This document shows, one piece after another, positions 1 to 11,345 of a DNA stretch of 60,000 bases. The stretch's first letter is position 1. The number at the start of each line of letters is the position of its first letter. Below the pieces are notes generated by a model. That model saw only the letters and a program-made list of their open reading frames with translations. It was not told the DNA's origin and made no database searches. The position numbers and the translations under genes are program-made. The DNA is from Diphasiastrum complanatum (Eukaryota; Streptophyta; Lycopodiopsida; Lycopodiales; Lycopodiaceae), in contig CM055100.1 of the NCBI GenBank assembly GCA_029204225.1, positions 17,749,650 to 17,809,649 on the forward strand, given 5' to 3'.

Positions 1-1003
1 TTTGAAAGGGTCGATTCTGACCCGGTTGGAAGTGCTAACTAGAGATATGGCTTTAAAGTGTTTGATGCTTGAGTAGCCTTGGGCTCTTCAAAGCAGGACT
101 CAAATGCACAGGGACAAGAGAGGCTTTAGAACAAGAGTTTCTATATTAGGTACAGCAGCACGATACTCACTTTCCTTTGGGCTTAAGATCTTGGAGTGTA
201 GGTAAGGATATTGCTGGCACACTGTAGCTGCCAATGTCCAATGACATACTTATGATCTTTTGAGATTGCAAGGTTCATTTGCCTCCATCTTGTGTTGATT
301 TGCATTCCATGCAGCCTCGTACAATTGCTGTCTTAGGGGATCGAACTTCTGACTAGGGTTGTAAGTTTTTGTTTCAGCACCTTTCACTGTGGAGTAGATG
401 TTGTGCAGGCGGAAATAGCTTGGCATTCATGGACAGTATTGTTTGATGTTGTTCCCAAATAATTATCTGTCAGTCATCGATTTACATTGCAAGGGTGATA
501 TTTTGTTTGTCCTGATAGGGTGGTTGCAGGAGAGATGAATGTAGAAAGATGATAGAAGCCTGCCAGCAAGGCTTATCAATCACTTGGAAGTTGAAAAACA
601 TTTACTTGTAGACTATGAGTGATCCAAGGTCCAAAGTTTGGAACTCCTAATCAATCACACATACTGTGACAGCTGATGTAGGGATGACGGATGTGCTTTA
701 TGACTTTGCCACGACACAATAGAAAATGGGTCTGGTACGACTTTCGTAGTTGCACTAGTAAATCATTCTAACAGGAAATTGCTACGGCCAAACCCTCGAA
801 CTAGGCCAAACTGGAGAACACCCATCACATGGAGGTCAGTGGACCAGAGGGTGTCTCACAAAATTCAAGCAAAGACAAGAGTAGCTTGGTCACACGTTGG
901 ATTGTTGGGACCTTTTCATGCCTAGCCTGTTTTTGTCAATAGCGTCGTTAGAAATTACATAGATTGATTGATGTTGGTTCTGAATTTGATTCTCTTGATG
1001 CAG
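1..1003 (+). other. Intronic sequence upstream of first visible mannanase exon
   Basis: No reading frame here matches the N-terminal part of a plant mannanase (signal peptide, or the segment before the first visible exon). The stretch ends in a splice acceptor (CAG at 1001-1003), so it is most simply an intron of the gene that starts outside the window. No repeat or element was recognised. Confidence 0.5.
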
Positions 1004-1649
1004 GCTTTGGATTATGTGCTCGTGGAAGCAAGGCGGAACAGAGTGAGGTTGCTGCTAAGCTTGGCCAATAACCTGGATGCATTTGGTGGGAAGGGACAGT
1101 ATGTCCGGTGGGCTCATGATGCAGGAGTTGATGTAGGCACTTCGAATGATACTTTCTTCTCGAATCCACACGTTATGAAGTACTATAAAGCACATATCAA
1201 GGCAAGGACAATGTCTTTGATCAGTCAATCAAGCATAGAGCTAGGATCTCAGTTTTCTTTATAGGATCTTGACGTTTAATTCAGACAGAGGAAAGTTAAA
1301 TTCTGCTAGACACCTAGATTTCTGTTCTGTACCTTTTGGTATGGAATGTATTGTTGTGAACCTACAGAATTGAAAAAAAGAAATCAATATTTTTTCCTAA
1401 TTTAAAAAACAAACGTTCTGAAATATTTTTTGATTTGTATGGAAGTCGCACAGAACAATATTCCATGTGTGCACTCTGTAGGCTACAAAACTATGATCAA
1501 CAGACCCATCGAAGCTTGACTGGGAGGTTACATTAGTTATCCTGATAATGGCCTTCACAGATCAAATTAAATGGCCTAGGAAGTATTAACACTCTAAATC
1601 TGTTCATTTTTGTGTAAGGCTGTGCTTGCTTAGCTTTCCGCATACGTGG

Positions 1650-1715
<66 letters not shown>

Positions 1716-2605
1716 TCGTACAGATTTGACATCCAAAATATAGCCCTTTATTCTCTTTTTGTCATAGTATATTCAATATTAGCTCTTTTCTGCATCCATG
1801 TGAAAGTTGAAATCAAGGATCTGTTTACTTCTTGAATACCATTTTGAAAGCTAGCATAGGTATCAAGTTTATATCTTTACTGGAACTTGAGGGATTGATG
1901 GTGTGTTTTCCTATAGTCTCAGATTGCTTCTAACACTCTTGTGCAGGCAATTCTGACAAGAGTAAATAGCATCACTGGAGTTGCTTACCGTGATGACCCA
2001 ACTATCTTTGCTTGGGAACTCATGAATGAACCTCGTTGCCCTTCTGACCCATCTGGTGACACTCTTCAGGTAATGAACATCCTGTGTGCATTTTTACAAT
2101 GACAAATTCTTGATGTTCGTCAACTTTTGAAATTCTCATGAGATGCCATGTAGAGTTTTAGAAATACCATACAGATGATTTGAAGGACATGATTGTGGGC
2201 ATTAAGGGATTCTTCAAATAGGTGATTGCTGTTTGCTGCGTTCTTCTCCGTTTTCTTCTATAAGCTCCCCTGAAGTTATCTTTTTTGCAACAACTACATT
2301 CTATTTTTTGTTCTGATTTTAAAGATCTGTTTTTCTGATGTGCGTCTACGTAATGTTACAGCACTGGATCAAACAAATGTCATCTTATGTAAAGGCACTT
2401 GATTCAAAGCATCTTGTGACAATCGGTTTGGAGGGCTTCTATGGCACATGGAGCTCAGACAGACTTAACGTAAACCCTGGTCATTGGGCTGATTCTCTCG
2501 GTTCTGATTTTCTGCGAAATCATCAAATCTCAAGTGTTGATTTTGCTTCCGTCCATGTATACCCTGATAATTGGTAGGTTGGACTTTCAATGATATCTAG
2601 TCTGT

Positions 2606-2661
<56 letters not shown>

Positions 2662-5600
2662 ATTCTTGCTTTGTGCAAGGTTGTAACATTGAGTGGAGTA
2701 CTGCAATAGCTTATTCTGTGCTTTTATTAGTTGCACTGCAAAGTATGATGTGCCTACATGACAGATGATGGCCAAACTAGGGTATCTTAACTAACACATT
2801 GTCCAGCATGTGACATGGTGGTGAAAATCTTTGCTTTCTTTGAGGTCTGGATAATACACTCAACCGGAAAAGAAGCTCATATGGGAACTAGTGAGATTTG
2901 AGGGTATCAGTGCTGAAGTCTGAAGACTATTGTATATACATGTTATTGGTGTAAAAGAGTGTGAGGTGCAAAGTGAATGCATAAACTCTCAAGAGGCAAG
3001 GCATTGTGTTTGAACGCTTGTTCTAGGTATGGTCATGTCACATGTACAATGATCACGGCCAATTGAACAGAAATGGTAGACCAAATTGCAAGTACGCCTA
3101 CCACATCCCACACAAATGTTCAATGGAAACATCAGAATCATGCTAGCATTGAATGAAATCCAGTATAACTTTTGTTCAATTTGATGATAGATTTAAATCT
3201 AGAGCTTGAAAAAGCTCATGTGATGGTGGCGTAGAAGCTTGTTCCTAAGGAATGAATTTAGAAACTGTTCCTTTAAAGAAAAAGAAAAGGCAACCATGCT
3301 TGAGATGCATTTCAACTACATAACTTGAAACAGCGACCTCAATCAAAAAATTTAAGAAATTCATAACAGAGCTCGAAGAGCTTTTGACCCATAGAAGCCT
3401 GTTAAGGATTTTCCTCGAGAACAGGTAAGGTACCGAACCTTAAATCCTAAACCGCTCACTTGGTTAACTTGGCATCCAAAGTTTCTTTCGTCCCAAGTTC
3501 AAGCCCCCCTTGGAAGCCAAGATGCATTTCTAAGAAACGGTTTTAGGAACCAAGACTTGATGCTGCATGGACTTCTTATAAGCTACTTAATCACTTGAAA
3601 TTAGTGAATGAATTATGTTCTTGGGAAGACAGGAACAAGAACAGAAACCTAGGAACAAGAACATGAACATAAAACGTAGGAACATGACCAAGAATAAGAA
3701 CACACTATAATGGTCTTTTTAATGCACAAGACCATTTTCTACTAACCTCGAGAGTCGACAACCATCTTATAATCATTTCCAAAACCCACTTTGATAATTA
3801 TATTCTAATCATTTATTCACCCTTGTAAAGTAGGCTATAATAGGGGATCTGGGGGAGGGAGATGGGATTAAAAAAAAAAAAACACCAAGGAGTGGTTTTG
3901 AGGAACTGTTCCTTAGGTTCCTTAGGAATGGTACAGAACCTGTTCCGGGAACTATGGATGGTATAAGAAGATCTCAATGGGTCAAAGAGAATAAATGGAG
4001 GAGCTTCATTATCCATTTTTAAAAATATCAGCAAGAAAATTTAAACTACGAGTCCCCAGCCTTTTGCCATTTGAATTCAATTCAATTTCAAATTTACTAA
4101 CCTATGCTCTAGTTACCCTTCTTCCCTCATACTTTGAAATCTTAAGAGGATCTATGAAGTCCGTCTGAACCTTTCTTTTTCATTCAATCATGCAGTGACA
4201 TCATTCACTTTTACTAGTGCTGCAATATCCCGTATTGTCTTCAGGACATGACACCTTACCTACGGAAGCGCTTTCATCTAAAAAATGACAAGTAGCAGTC
4301 CGATCTTGAAATTGTCTTCTTGAAGTGCCGAATCAAAAACCCAGAAAGAGATTAGTAGTGCAGATATTAATAAACTCCTCGCACATTTTTGACTATTAAA
4401 CGTGGCTTTCAGCTCAACATTTGTTATATATACCATTTTGTTTTTCCACTTGAGTAGATAGTCCAATGTCTCTTTGCCATTACTGAATTTGCTATTTAAA
4501 TAACCAACAATTGCTTCAGGTTCAAGAAGGAACCTTGGGGACTCAGGTCTATCATTTATTGGTTGATTTTTCTTAGAGTCATCTGTGAGTCATTAGGTGA
4601 CAGGTGACAGGTCATTATTAGGCTCCATCTCTAGTGCATGGGCCCTTAGGCCGATGTCAGATATTATAATCAGCCAAAGGCCTCACATAAGCTTAGTTTA
4701 TTGACTAAAGAGTAGCTCTTGGCTTCAAAGCCTTAGATCAGCTTTGCATTAGTTAGCATAGTCAGATCAACTTATTCAGCTTATTACCAGGAGATTTCTG
4801 CTAGATCTTTGTTATTCCACTGATTATGACTGTTCTCCAATGCTCTATCAGTATGTTTGCATTTCTCTTCTCTGTTTGATATTCTACGTGCTATTTTGCT
4901 TCTAACTTTAAGAATATCCCATGAGTCATGAACTTCAAAGTACTCAACACAATTTACTAGACGAAATAGACAAAATACCAAAATATGCTAGAATTGAAAG
5001 TGTTGAAAAAGTAATCAAAGTAGTTAAAAGTAAACAAAATCAGAGCCACACAGGGGTCATAAAAAACAAGAGATGACAGTTAGCAAAATGGGCACGGCCA
5101 TACTGAAATATGAGAATGCAAAAAAGGTTTTGAAGAATATGGAGAAAGTGTCAACGATTAAATTGCAGGCAAGCAAAAATGGACTGGTAGTGCAAAACCA
5201 AGTTTAGAATATCCTGAAGTATCAAAGAAGAAGAATCTGACAATAATCTGATGTAAGTAGACCTGCTGCAGTCTAGCGGATAAACAATGGAGATGCAAAA
5301 CAGCTCATAAGTTAAATGAGGTCTAGAGAATCTAGGTCAAACTGCTTTGATACGAACTGTTGTCTACCCATGATCACATCACATTGAACATAAATTGTGA
5401 ACGAGGTTGAAACTTGGAAGTGCAACAATACAAAACGTAGCAATGGAAACATGTAAATCTCATGAATGAAATTAAGTACAATGATTCAACAATCAGATGG
5501 TAGGTCTGAATCTAGAGTTTGGATAAGCTTGTGTGATTGTGGGCAGTGGACACTCAAACAATGGAAGATTCCTAATGCTCAAGCAGAGGAGATGGAGGAG

Positions 5601-6669
5601 CTCCAAATTTCAAGTTCAAGGATGGGCAACAAGTGATATTTCTGCCACTGGTCACCAATCATTTGTATCTACTTAATTAACTTAAAATTCACCTACTAGC
5701 TTAACCATTAGTTATCCCTGTTACGATCACTTCAAAATCTTAAGGGGACCCATTCAGTCCCTTCCTGTTTTTGGGCATTTTATATCATACAGCTCTACAT
5801 TAGATTTATTAATATTCACAACTCGTGCAGTATCCTAATTTTTGGTACATGACATGTTCAACTACCAATGTTACAACTATTTTGGTTGGTGTTGTATTAG
5901 TTGGTCTTCTCCATGGAACTGAAGAAAAATACAGGCAGTTAACTATGCCAAATTTAGGTATAAAAGAGAATATATATTATAAGAGAAAATCCCATCCCAT
6001 GTAAATATTGTGTTTGTTATTGTAAGTATTTGCATGCAGATTGTAATCCAACGTTCTGGTATGATGATTGAAATGTTCGAATGACCTAATAAGTGACTCT
6101 GCTGTTAATCAAAGCAAGATGTCTTGTATAGTATGTCCATAGAAATTATTTTCATTTGCAGTAGGTAAGCATGCTCATGTGAAGAGCTTCATACATGACA
6201 CTTCAGGTTTCTATCCAGTCTGCTTATTCTTCATTTTTTGTATCTCAGGACACCAGATTTAAATTTTGAAGACATGCTGAAAGAGCTCTTGGACTGGGTG
6301 AGCGTCCATATCCAGGACGGGGCTCAAAGACTAGATAAGCCAGTACTCTTTACAGAATTTGGTCTCTCAGCTAGTAGCAAGGGCTTTGAAGAGAAGAGTA
6401 GAAATCTCCTCTTTAAAACCATGTATGAGGAGATATATGGATCGGCTAAAAGTGTTGGTGCTGCTGCTGGATCAATGGTTTGGCAGTTGGTAGTGGATGG
6501 ATTGGAAGAATTTAGTGATACTTATGCTTTTATCCCCTGGAAAGAACGGTCAACGTATAAGCTAATGGTTATACAGTCGTGTAGGTTGAAGGCATTATTT
6601 GACACAACAGCAACCAGGAAGTCTCGCTCCATTCAATGTGGGAAGATGATGGTGGATGGTATACCTTAA
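1004..6669 (+). CDS. Mannan endo-1,4-beta-mannosidase (GH5), 5' partial, four exons
   Basis: Secreted glycoside hydrolase family 5 endo-beta-mannanase, which cleaves internal beta-1,4 bonds of mannans and glucomannans in the wall. Exons read 1004-1201, 1947-2069, 2362-2573 and 6249-6669, and the joined frame is open to TAA. Exon 1 carries the segment ending YYKAHIK. Exon 2 carries WELMNEP, with the acid/base Glu. Exon 3 carries GLEGFYG and the SVHVYPDNW strand, its last Trp codon being split over the intron (TG|G). Exon 4 carries LFTEFG, with the nucleophile Glu, and the WQL strand. Motif order and spacing fit plant mannanases; the tail after QSCRLK is some 25 residues longer than I expect. 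Both catalytic Glu are present and no stop interrupts the exons, so it looks functional. Signal peptide and first exons are missing from the window. Intron 1 begins with GC rather than GT. Confidence 0.9.
1653..1709. repeat. (GA)n microsatellite in mannanase intron
   Basis: An uninterrupted GA dinucleotide tract of about 28 units inside the first visible intron. Apparent ORFs through it on both strands are repeat translations. Confidence 0.98.
2574..6248 (+). other. Long intron of mannanase gene (3.7 kb)
   Basis: Bounded by GTAGGT at 2574 and CTCAG at 6244-6248, splitting a Trp codon. Apart from the GA tract at its start I recognise no element or coding fragment; the sequence is AT-rich and unique-looking. 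Confidence 0.75.
2605..2660. repeat. (GA)n microsatellite in mannanase intron
   Basis: A GA tract with a single C interruption, about 30 bp after the donor of the third visible exon, at the start of the 3.7-kb intron. Confidence 0.97.
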
Positions 6670-8286
6670 GCAGCAGCTGGCATACTATTCTATTGTAGAC
6701 TGCTAGAAGGCAAGGCACACACCAGTAATGGAGACCTTTTGAGTGAAATATCATGAGACAAGATGTTTCTCTTTACTGATAGATATAGGTTTGAGTGTGT
6801 CTGTATAAATTGATTGTATTCTTTTAAAGAGCTAGTAGCTGATTTGCTACGGGAGGGTGATACTAATTTCATTCTATGGAAAAGCCTGTACAAGGGCTAA
6901 TGAGGATAAGTGGCATGTTTGAGAATCTGATCTTTGTGAAGCCTTGGATAAGGTGCAGCATTTGTCAATAGTGAAGTGGTGACAGGAAGTCGTGCCAGAA
7001 CAGATGACTTCTTTGTCTATTCATTGTGAAGTCTTTTCCAAATTTGTAAGTTTGCAAGCATTGAAAGATTTGTGATTATTATTAAGACTTGATCAATATC
7101 TAAGAAATGTGATTGTGAGCGATTAGAGATCTCACAAGAAGCTTAAAACTAGGTGGTTCACATGCACATATGAATGACCTTGTATCATGAAGTTGTCCTG
7201 CTGACTACTTGACATGTTTTAACTTGGATAAAATTAGTAACTGCCATTAGCAGAGGGATTGTCTAAGCTTAGGTCTAATATTTTAATACTTGTGCATCTT
7301 ATGCTCGAGTTATAGAACATTCCACCATCGTCAATGTATCTAAAGGAACTGCATATAGCCAAATGTCATAAAGCATCCTCTTCTCAGACACAGCACAATA
7401 TCTCTTCAGCATCTCAGAAATGTCATCTGACTGACTTTGGTATGTTCCTTACACATCCTTAGAGCGTCTTCACATCAGCATTTACCCGGCCTGTCCTTAA
7501 ATGGGCTGCTGGATCTTCATGCTACCTTCACAAGGACCCATGCAACGGCTGCATGGGTCAGCCTCTCCAACCTCTGGCCTGCTCTCCTGAGTTGGGAGAG
7601 AACCGGGCAGCCTCCAACCTGTCCTGACGCATTCGGCAGGTAACAATTTGAAAAAAAGATCTTTGGCTGGTACACCTGTTACAGCAGGTTAGTGGCAGCT
7701 GGTAGATTGGTTCAGCAGGTAAGAATTGGAGAAATGCATGGAGAATGGGTGATGACATGTTAAACGGATTTGTGAGAACAGGTGGTGTGCCCCAAGGAAT
7801 GGATGACATCAAGAATGGGTAATGAGTTTACATGTGAAGAGGCCCTTATCCCACTCACATATGCCTTCCATATTTGGCAGGATTTGTAGTTACCTTTTGC
7901 AGAGGGTTCACTTAAAGGCTAGATCTTTCAATTGATAGATGTTATCTCACTCATTAACCAGGACAAGCAGCACAATGATGCTTGTATAAAGACTGCCCTA
8001 TAAAGACTGATTTTTTTTATGCCATGAGTTTTCTCTCTACCAGCTTTGAGATAATCCAGTTTGCTCATTTGTTGGCAAACAGAGAAGCTTTTCACATGTT
8101 CTGTAATCTTTCTCGTGGACATGGAATCTTAGTCGACTCTCACTGCTAACCATTGTAGCTGATTTTATGGGAAATATCTCCCCAAAAAACTTGATTTCTC
8201 TGGTTCGGAGTTCTTAAAATTACCTATGGAAGAATAGCTGCACATCATTCTTGATTTATCAACAGAGTTAGACTCAGAAAACGGTG
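6670..8286. other. Mannanase 3' UTR and intergenic DNA
   Basis: Follows the TAA of the mannanase. No coding frame with recognisable motifs, no LTR and no RNA gene was seen. ORFs of 60-85 codons here lack family motifs. Confidence 0.5.
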
Positions 8287-8669
8287 CTCTCTAGATATAA
8301 AAGATAATGATGTGAACAACCAATGCCAGAGCATACTCCTTTTTTAATTTTGTATGTTTATGTGTGCCTGAGTGGAATCTAAGTCTAGAACTTAATGGGA
8401 TGAAACAGGGTGTTGAACAACAGACTAGAGGCTTCAGGGACCTTCATATGCACATGTGGGTTTGCTGTCAAGTATCCTCTCTAGATATAAAAAATAATGA
8501 TGTGAACAATGAATGCCAGAGCATACTCCTTTTCTTATTTTGTATGGTTATGTGTGCCTGAGTGGAATCTAAGTCTAGAACTTGATGGGATGAAACAGGG
8601 TGTTGACCAACAGACCAGAGGCTTCAGGAACCTTCATACATGCACATGTGGGTTTGCTGTCAACTATCC
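8287..8669. repeat. Direct tandem duplication, two units of about 190 bp
   Basis: Unit 1 spans 8287-8476 and unit 2 spans 8477 to about 8669. Both begin CTCTCTAGATATAAAA and end GGTTTGCTGTCAA.TATCC. By eye they differ at roughly one base in fifteen to twenty. The two short ORFs inside are the same repeat in two copies and not a gene. Confidence 0.93.
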
Positions 8670-9584
8670 TTTCATTTGTGTTCAGCCATTTTGTTACAGC
8701 CTATTAGCTACCGTCATACTTGTTTGCAAATGTTTGTGAATGTCAAACATTAGTTTGCAAATGCATTTTCATATTTGATGGCGTACATTTGCATGTCTGT
8801 CAGAGAGGCACCATCCTTGGACCTATTTTAAGAACCTGAATTTCAAGGATTCTTTCTTCAGCTTAGAAACTTGTAGGTCAAAAAAATGCTTAAAAATGTG
8901 ATTTTCAAACAATTACTCATTTTTTGCATTGAAGTTGACCTGGAAATTTTTACTCATTTCTTACATTGAACCACCACGCCATGCTAGTGAGGACGATCCT
9001 GAATCTATGAGGACATCTCTCATATTGCATCTCCAATTAGTATTCAGTGGGCTTGGAAAGCTTATTAAAGGACAATCTTTCTATTACTTGGTCTTTGTGC
9101 ATGGAAGAAAGAGGGCACAAACACACGGAATACTTTGAAGGCAATTATCATGCTCCCAATTTCCATGAGACATAAGAAATTTGATCTATAGTAGTAAATG
9201 AGTGGTCAAATGATTCTCACAAGATCCTCTAAAGTAGTTGGTGTATTCCTCCATTACCAACCACATCATCTATTACTAAACCTTTTGCATTCCTTATCTT
9301 CATGAATTTGGTAATTTACCCAATTAGATCTCCATAGCTCAGCCACTATAGCTCAAATTACTCCTCTTTATAAACCCTCTAATTCCAATAGAGCTAGGTC
9401 AAAATTTTGATATGTAGATGAAAAAGGAGCTCATGTTTTTACTAGATTACCACAAAAAGTATATATAAGAAAGTCATCATATCTTGATTAGTTCCCATAT
9501 TTAAAAATGCAATGAATTAAAGCCACATTGTCCATATGGAAGTGGCTTTAGAATATCCCTTCAGGAAGTATGATCAAACTACTT
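8670..9584. other. Intergenic DNA without recognisable features
   Basis: AT-rich sequence between the tandem duplication and the copia fragment. No gene, LTR or RNA was recognised. Confidence 0.4.
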
Positions 9585-10708
9585 CATACATCTCTCTGTA
9601 TGTTCGTATATCTTTCTATCATGTATCATATAGTAAGTATATAGTCGCTCTTTGTAACCTTTTAGATTAGAGTAATTAAATCTACAACTAATCAGAGAAT
9701 TACAAGAGTGGCGGATTAGCCACGACCTAGAGTGTATCTGCTGACGTCATGCCATCAGATCAGATATCTGTACTCCTGGGTACTTGCATGATCTTTGCTG
9801 TTACTCTTTGGAGCGTGAGGGCAGAAAGGGTTTTGCGACGTTTTTCGTGCCGCGTCGTTGGTTTCATTTCCGTCGTCTGACTTTCTCGTGTTGGACTGCA
9901 AGTTCGCGAATCTTTCATGTTCGTGTCTTCTCGTCAGGTGTTCGCGAAACTTTCGTGCTTCGTGTCTCCCATCAAGTGTTCGCGAATCTTTCGTGCTTCG
10001 TGTCTCTTGACTTTCGTGTTCGCGAACTTCGTCAGGCAGAGGGCTGAAAGCTAGCAAAGCTTTGTAATTAGAAACGTTTTGTTTCTTCAGTTCCCTTTCA
10101 AAGTATGATAGCTTTACAATCCCGAGACTGCTCCTCTATCTCTCAAAAAGTCCTTTGTCTAGGGACTTTGGTGAAGATGCCAACAACCATGTCTTTTGTT
10201 CCGATGAAGGTGGTCTGCAACATCTTCTTTTCAATTAAATTCCTGATCAAGTGATACTTGATCGCGATGTGCTTTGTTCTCGAATGGAACACGAGATCTT
10301 TGGTCAGATGTATTGCAGAGGTGTTATCCATCTGCAAGACCAGAGGCTCGTTCCTTGTTTCGCCCAATTCGTCCAAGAACTGCCTTAGCCAGATTATCTC
10401 GTTGGCCATCTTTGCTGCTGCAACGTACTCTGCTTCGCAGGATGACTGGGCCACAATGGTCTGCTTCTTGCTGATCCAGAGAACTGTTGCTCCTGATGCG
10501 ATGGTGCATCCTCCTGAGACGCTTTTACAATCGTCCTTAAGGAATGCCCAGCTAGCATCGCTGTAGGAAAGCATCCTGAAACCTGCATTACGACAATAAC
10601 ACAAGCCATAATCCCCCGTTAATATTGCAAAATGCATTTTGCAATCTTCCAATGTGTCGAGCCTAGATTTGTGCAGAATTGGTTGATGAATACTGCATAA
10701 GCAATATC
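9585..10708 (-). mobile_element. Ty1/copia fragment: RNase H end plus truncated 3' LTR
   Basis: Read on the minus strand this is the 3' end of the same copia family as the element at 21064-26256. It holds the C-terminal pol segment followed by an LTR that starts at 10089 with TGAAGAAACAAAACG. The LTR is cut near 9585, about half way through, and the pol part is cut near 10708, so this is a doubly truncated relic. No target-site duplication can be assigned. Confidence 0.9.
10143..10652 (-). pseudogene. Copia RNase H domain relic
   Basis: Minus-strand frame with the copia RNase H landmarks: SYSDASWA, SVSGGC, SCEAEYVAAA, then LVLQMDNTSAIHL and HSRTKHIAIKYH. The catalytic acidic residues (D in SDAS, E in EAEY, D in MDN) are all present. 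The frame ends within the segment that normally precedes the polypurine tract. It lacks gag, protease, integrase and RT, so it cannot act alone. Confidence 0.9.
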
Positions 10709-10711
10709 AAT

Positions 10712-10870
10712 TCTTTCAAGTTTTTCGTGATTTCTCGAGTTTTTTCGTGCTTTTTCTTGTTTTTTTCGTGTTTTTTTGAGATTTGTCGTGTTTTTTTTGA
10801 AATTTGTCGTGTTTTTTCGAGATTTGTCGTATTTTTTCGAGATTGTTCATCTTTTTTTCGAGATATTTCC
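10712..10870. repeat. T-rich minisatellite with CGAGATTTGTCG core
   Basis: About seven imperfect units of 19-21 bp, each a run of T followed by TCGAGATTTGTCGTG or a variant. It sits exactly between the copia fragment and the reverse-transcriptase relic. Reading frames through it give Lys-rich (minus) or Phe-rich (plus) repeats of no coding value. Confidence 0.88.
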
Positions 10871-11345
10871 AAGTTATATATTGTAAGTATGGAAAGGGTA
10901 GTTCTCTTCTTTTGTCAAATTTTGAGAGGCAAGCAAGGCCGGAATCCTAATCGAAAGTATATATTTAGAAAGCTGGTTTGTTTCCTTCTCTCACTTTCCT
11001 TTCTATTTCTAAAAAGTCTAAGGGATAGATCCAAAAAGGGTTTTCAGGGGTCCTTGTCTGTGTATTGTCCATAAACAGCTCGATATTAGGGTTTTTGATG
11101 AAACATATATCATCAATATATCTGAAAGAGTGTCAAAAGTCATTCATGAAAGCGATCAGGCCCAATTTAGCAAGTCTCTTTATAAATTGTGTTTCAAAGA
11201 AGGATAGATACCAATTACACCAAGTAGCTGAAAAAGAAAAACCCATAGGAATACCATGTACTTGTCTCCAGGTTTTGTTTCCTAGTCTGACAATACAATT
11301 ATCAATCAAGAAATTGTTCCATTGATAGAGTAGGTTTATATCAAG
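10871..11345 (-). pseudogene. Reverse transcriptase catalytic part (GIPMG / YIDD) relic
   Basis: The best-preserved frame runs from about 11345 down to 10871. It contains the hydrophobic segment LIDNCIVRLG, then VHGIPMG, WCNWYL, an FE pair, IKRLAKLG, one in-frame stop, then FRYIDDICFIKNP with the two catalytic Asp. Two further stops follow before the frame reaches the minisatellite. A -1/+1 shift near 11345 separates it from the upstream frame ending in KNNHKNGTLL. The intact catalytic motifs within a stop-ridden frame show a decayed RT rather than a chance match. Confidence 0.65.

Noticed and set aside
968-1003. Translation start just upstream of the first visible mannanase exon
   Set aside because: The conserved frame begins at a splice acceptor (1001-1003). 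The upstream Met and hydrophobic residues are intronic and do not match a mannanase N-terminus.
10663-10872. Lys-rich minus-strand ORF (KKTRQISKK repeats) and its Phe-rich plus-strand counterpart
   Set aside because: Both are produced by the T-rich minisatellite and have no independent coding signal.
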